From NCBI GenBank assembly GCA_024640185.1, contig JAHEFN010000151.1:1-6117 (forward strand): a stretch of 6,117 bases of DNA. Direction: 5' to 3'. Position 1 is the first letter of the stretch. Every line of letters begins with the position of its first letter. The notes under the pieces are model-generated. The model saw only the letters and a list, made by a program, of their open reading frames with translations, made no database searches and was not told the DNA's origin. A program made the position numbers and the translations under genes. Shown in pieces: positions 5,627 through 6,117 of this stretch. This DNA comes from Gemmatimonadota bacterium (GTDB lineage Bacteria > Gemmatimonadota > Gemmatimonadetes > Gemmatimonadales > GWC2-71-9).

Positions 5627-6117
5627 ATGTCGCTGATCAACTACGCGTCACGCGAGATCAACTGCAAGATCGTCTACTACGGCCCCGGACTCGGCGGCAA
5701 GACGACCAATCTCGAGTATGTCTACGAGAAGGTGGCTCCGTCCTCGAAGGGCAAGCTGATCTCGCTGGCCACCGAGACCGAGCGCACCCTGTTCTTCGAC
5801 TTCCTGCCGGTCGACCTGGGCACGATCCGGGGATTCCGGACGCGCTTCCATCTCTACACCGTCCCCGGCCAGGTCTACTACAACGCCAGCCGCAAGCTGG
5901 TGCTCCAGGGGGTCGACGGCATCATCTTCTGCGCCGACTCGCAGATCACGCGGCTGGACGAGAACGTCGAGAGCTACCTCAACCTCTGGGACAACCTGCT
6001 CGTACAGGGCGACGACCTGACGAAGCTGGCCTTCGTCATCCAGATGAACAAGCGCGATCTCTCCGACATCTTCTCTGTCGAAGACCTGAACGAACTGCTC
6101 AACCACACCGGTTCGCC
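5627..6117 (+). CDS. mglA: MglA-type small Ras-like GTPase of cell polarity (3' partial)
   Basis: MglA-GTP marks the leading cell pole and drives gliding or type IV pilus placement in bacteria that use it. The window holds 163 complete codons plus two bases of an expected length of about 195. It opens MSLINYASREINCKIVYYG, nearly identical to the M. xanthus protein as I recall it. Motifs: P-loop GPGLGGKTT (19-27); the switch region ATETERTLFFDFLP (48-61) with Arg53, the intrinsic arginine finger of this family; TVPGQ (78-82), with the family-typical Thr78 in place of the Ras Asp and the catalytic Gln82; and the guanine-specificity motif NKRD (141-144). The G5 motif falls outside the window. 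All hydrolysis residues are present, so an active enzyme is expected. It starts 13 bases after the mglB stop and is surely co-transcribed with it. Confidence 0.96.
   Translation, partial: MSLINYASREINCKIVYYGPGLGGKTTNLEYVYEKVAPSSKGKLISLATETERTLFFDFLPVDLGTIRGFRTRFHLYTVPGQVYYNASRKLVLQGVDGIIFCADSQITRLDENVESYLNLWDNLLVQGDDLTKLAFVIQMNKRDLSDIFSVEDLNELLNHTGS

Noticed and set aside
5648..6106. A 152-residue - strand open frame opposite mglA
   Set aside because: mglA on the + strand is unmistakable by its GTPase motifs; the antisense frame is a codon-usage shadow.
1..6117. CRISPR arrays, tRNAs, transposon ends or a defence island
   Set aside because: No regularly spaced repeats, no tRNA-like cloverleaf or CCA end noticed, no transposase motifs, and the gene content is housekeeping plus polarity.

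Overview
The window is a high-GC bacterial chromosome segment. Every recognisable gene lies on the + strand and there is no sign of a mobile element. It carries the 3' part of a secreted-type M14 metallopeptidase gene, then a small SRP RNA gene (ffs), then a tight run of dnaX - ebfC(ybaB) - recR - small membrane protein - mglB - mglA, with mglA cut by the window end. A free-living Gram-negative-type bacterium with MglA/MglB cell polarity fits best. Gemmatimonadota is my leading guess, from the large M14 peptidase with an amidotransferase-like C-terminal region, the base composition, and mglBA placed next to recR. This taxonomy is inference; no 16S or comparable marker is present.

Region by region: 2-2050 is an M14 zinc carboxypeptidase-like protein missing its N-terminus. 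2051-2284 is non-coding by protein criteria but full: a possible terminator hairpin, a near-consensus sigma70-type promoter (TTGACC - 17 nt - TAGATT), and an SRP RNA of about 100 nt whose terminal and second helices pair exactly. A short pyrimidine-rich spacer leads into dnaX. 2285-3919 is the clamp-loader ATPase DnaX, with a perfect 9-bp hairpin spanning its stop codon. 3947-4243 is the nucleoid-associated protein EbfC/YbaB, 4248-4841 is RecR (GTG start), and 4838-5119 is an unrecognised 93-residue single-span membrane protein with a HEAT-like tail. 5116-5613 is an MglB-like roadblock protein and 5627-6117 is the MglA GTPase (163 complete codons present).

How they fit together: the SRP RNA / dnaX / ebfC / recR order is a conserved bacterial neighbourhood (protein targeting RNA, replication clamp loading, nucleoid binding, recombinational gap repair). 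Here it runs without a break, through 4-bp start/stop overlaps (ATGA and GTGA), into a polarity switch in which MglB acts as the GTPase-activating partner of MglA. The small membrane protein sits exactly at the joint between the repair genes and the polarity genes and is the least understood gene in the window. I did not find a clearly new defence or mobile system. The points most worth following are the joint itself, the unusual apical loop of the SRP RNA and the hairpin at the dnaX stop codon.
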